Origin: Chryseobacterium elymi
GTDB lineage: Bacteria > Bacteroidota > Bacteroidia > Flavobacteriales > Weeksellaceae
DNA: 64,000 nucleotides
Reading direction: 5' to 3'
Assembly: GCF_003385495.1 (NCBI RefSeq)
Contig: NZ_QNUH01000001.1
Span: 62,001 to 126,000, forward strand
Below, one piece after another: positions 63,712 through 64,000 of the stretch (positions are counted from its first letter, which is position 1; every line of letters begins with the position of its first letter). A program made the position numbers and the translations under genes. The notes beneath the pieces are model-generated. The model was not told where the DNA came from, searched no databases, and worked only from the letters and a program-made list of their open reading frames with translations.

Positions 63712-64000
63712 TTATAGAGTTCTGTAAGTATATTTAAGAAGCAGATCCTTATCCGAAACAGGATAATTATAGGCATCATACAAATAGGTCATAGGTGTAT
63801 TTACTGCAGGCGCGGGAGATGGCGGCATTACATATACCGATGTTGGATTATTCGGAGAAATTCTATAAAAATTCTCAGGACGGACCAGGCTCCATGCAGT
63901 AAAGAATGTTTTAGGGAGTGTGGAGAACGGATTAACCTTGGAATCATAATTCTGGTAGCTGTAAACAGTCATCTTCGCAGTAGCCATATTAGGTTCTCCG
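63712..64000 (-). CDS. Paralog of the neighbouring lipoprotein gene, 5' part beyond window
   Basis: The frame is open to the window edge and reads through the internal methionine at 63987, so only the C-terminal 95 or so residues are seen. NYDSKVNPFSTLPKTFF, ISPNNPTSVYV and the C-terminal YTYRTL line up with the end of the preceding lipoprotein (NYDTEISPFTLLPSAYK, LSPNNPKKVSV). A tandem family is likely. Confidence 0.75.
   Translation of the reverse strand, partial: GEPNMATAKMTVYSYQNYDSKVNPFSTLPKTFFTAWSLVRPENFYRISPNNPTSVYVMPPSPAPAVNTPMTYLYDAYNYPVSDKDLLLKYTYRTL

Overview
This window comes from a flavobacterium, most likely Chryseobacterium or a close relative (Weeksellaceae). The DNA is AT-rich. 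It carries a SusC-type TonB-dependent receptor, a type IX-secreted (Por sorting domain) protein and many TAnnTTTG-type -7 promoter elements, all typical of Bacteroidetes. Start sites rarely show a Shine-Dalgarno sequence. No rRNA, tRNA, CRISPR array, insertion sequence or integrase was seen.

Layout. (1) 1-2439, minus: 5' part of a SusC-like receptor. (2) 2.9-7.8 kb, minus: the housekeeping operon rimP-nusA-infB. It has a near-perfect promoter, a terminator-like hairpin in its leader and a strong terminator after infB. (3) 7.9-13.1 kb, plus: nucleotide-sugar genes ugd-rfbB-rfbA, a terminator, then fdtA-fdtB and a second terminator. (4) 13.3-36.0 kb, plus: a long glycan operon. It holds an ABC exporter (Wzm/Wzt), many GT2 and GT4 glycosyltransferases, a second sugar aminotransferase (WecE type), O/N-acyltransferases, an ATP-grasp ligase, a WbsX-like protein, a methyltransferase, a GT-C-like membrane protein and an AsnB-type amidotransferase. 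(5) 36.0-43.6 kb, minus: a 43-codon small ORF followed by FkbH, acyl carrier protein, MaoC hydratase, SDR, MBOAT and SGNH genes, with an acyltransferase and a methyltransferase upstream. (6) 43.7-50.3 kb: more transferases on the plus strand, around a minus-strand KAS III-ACP-SDR cassette whose SDR is broken by an internal deletion. (7) 50.7-58.1 kb: an AraC-type regulator with TPRs and a membrane anchor, a decayed gene remnant, and a 1653-residue secreted protein with two long internal repeats. (8) 58.4-61.8 kb: beta-carbonic anhydrase, a small secreted protein, a SulP transporter and a second beta-carbonic anhydrase. (9) 62.0-64.0 kb, minus: pth and two related lipoprotein-type genes, the last one cut by the window edge.

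How the parts fit. RfbA and RfbB make dTDP-4-keto-6-deoxyglucose. FdtA plus FdtB, and separately WecE, turn it into 3-amino and 4-amino 6-deoxyhexoses. Ugd makes UDP-glucuronate, which AsnB could help amidate. RmlC and RmlD are absent, so dTDP-rhamnose is not made here. Glycosyltransferases would assemble the glycan on the cytoplasmic side, and Wzm/Wzt would export it. The FkbH/ACP/MaoC/SDR set and the KAS III/ACP set look like two small acyl-building lines that could supply unusual hydroxyacyl groups to the glycan. The first is directly coupled to an MBOAT/SGNH pair, much as DltB/DltD use DltC. That cassette is the best candidate here for an undescribed system.
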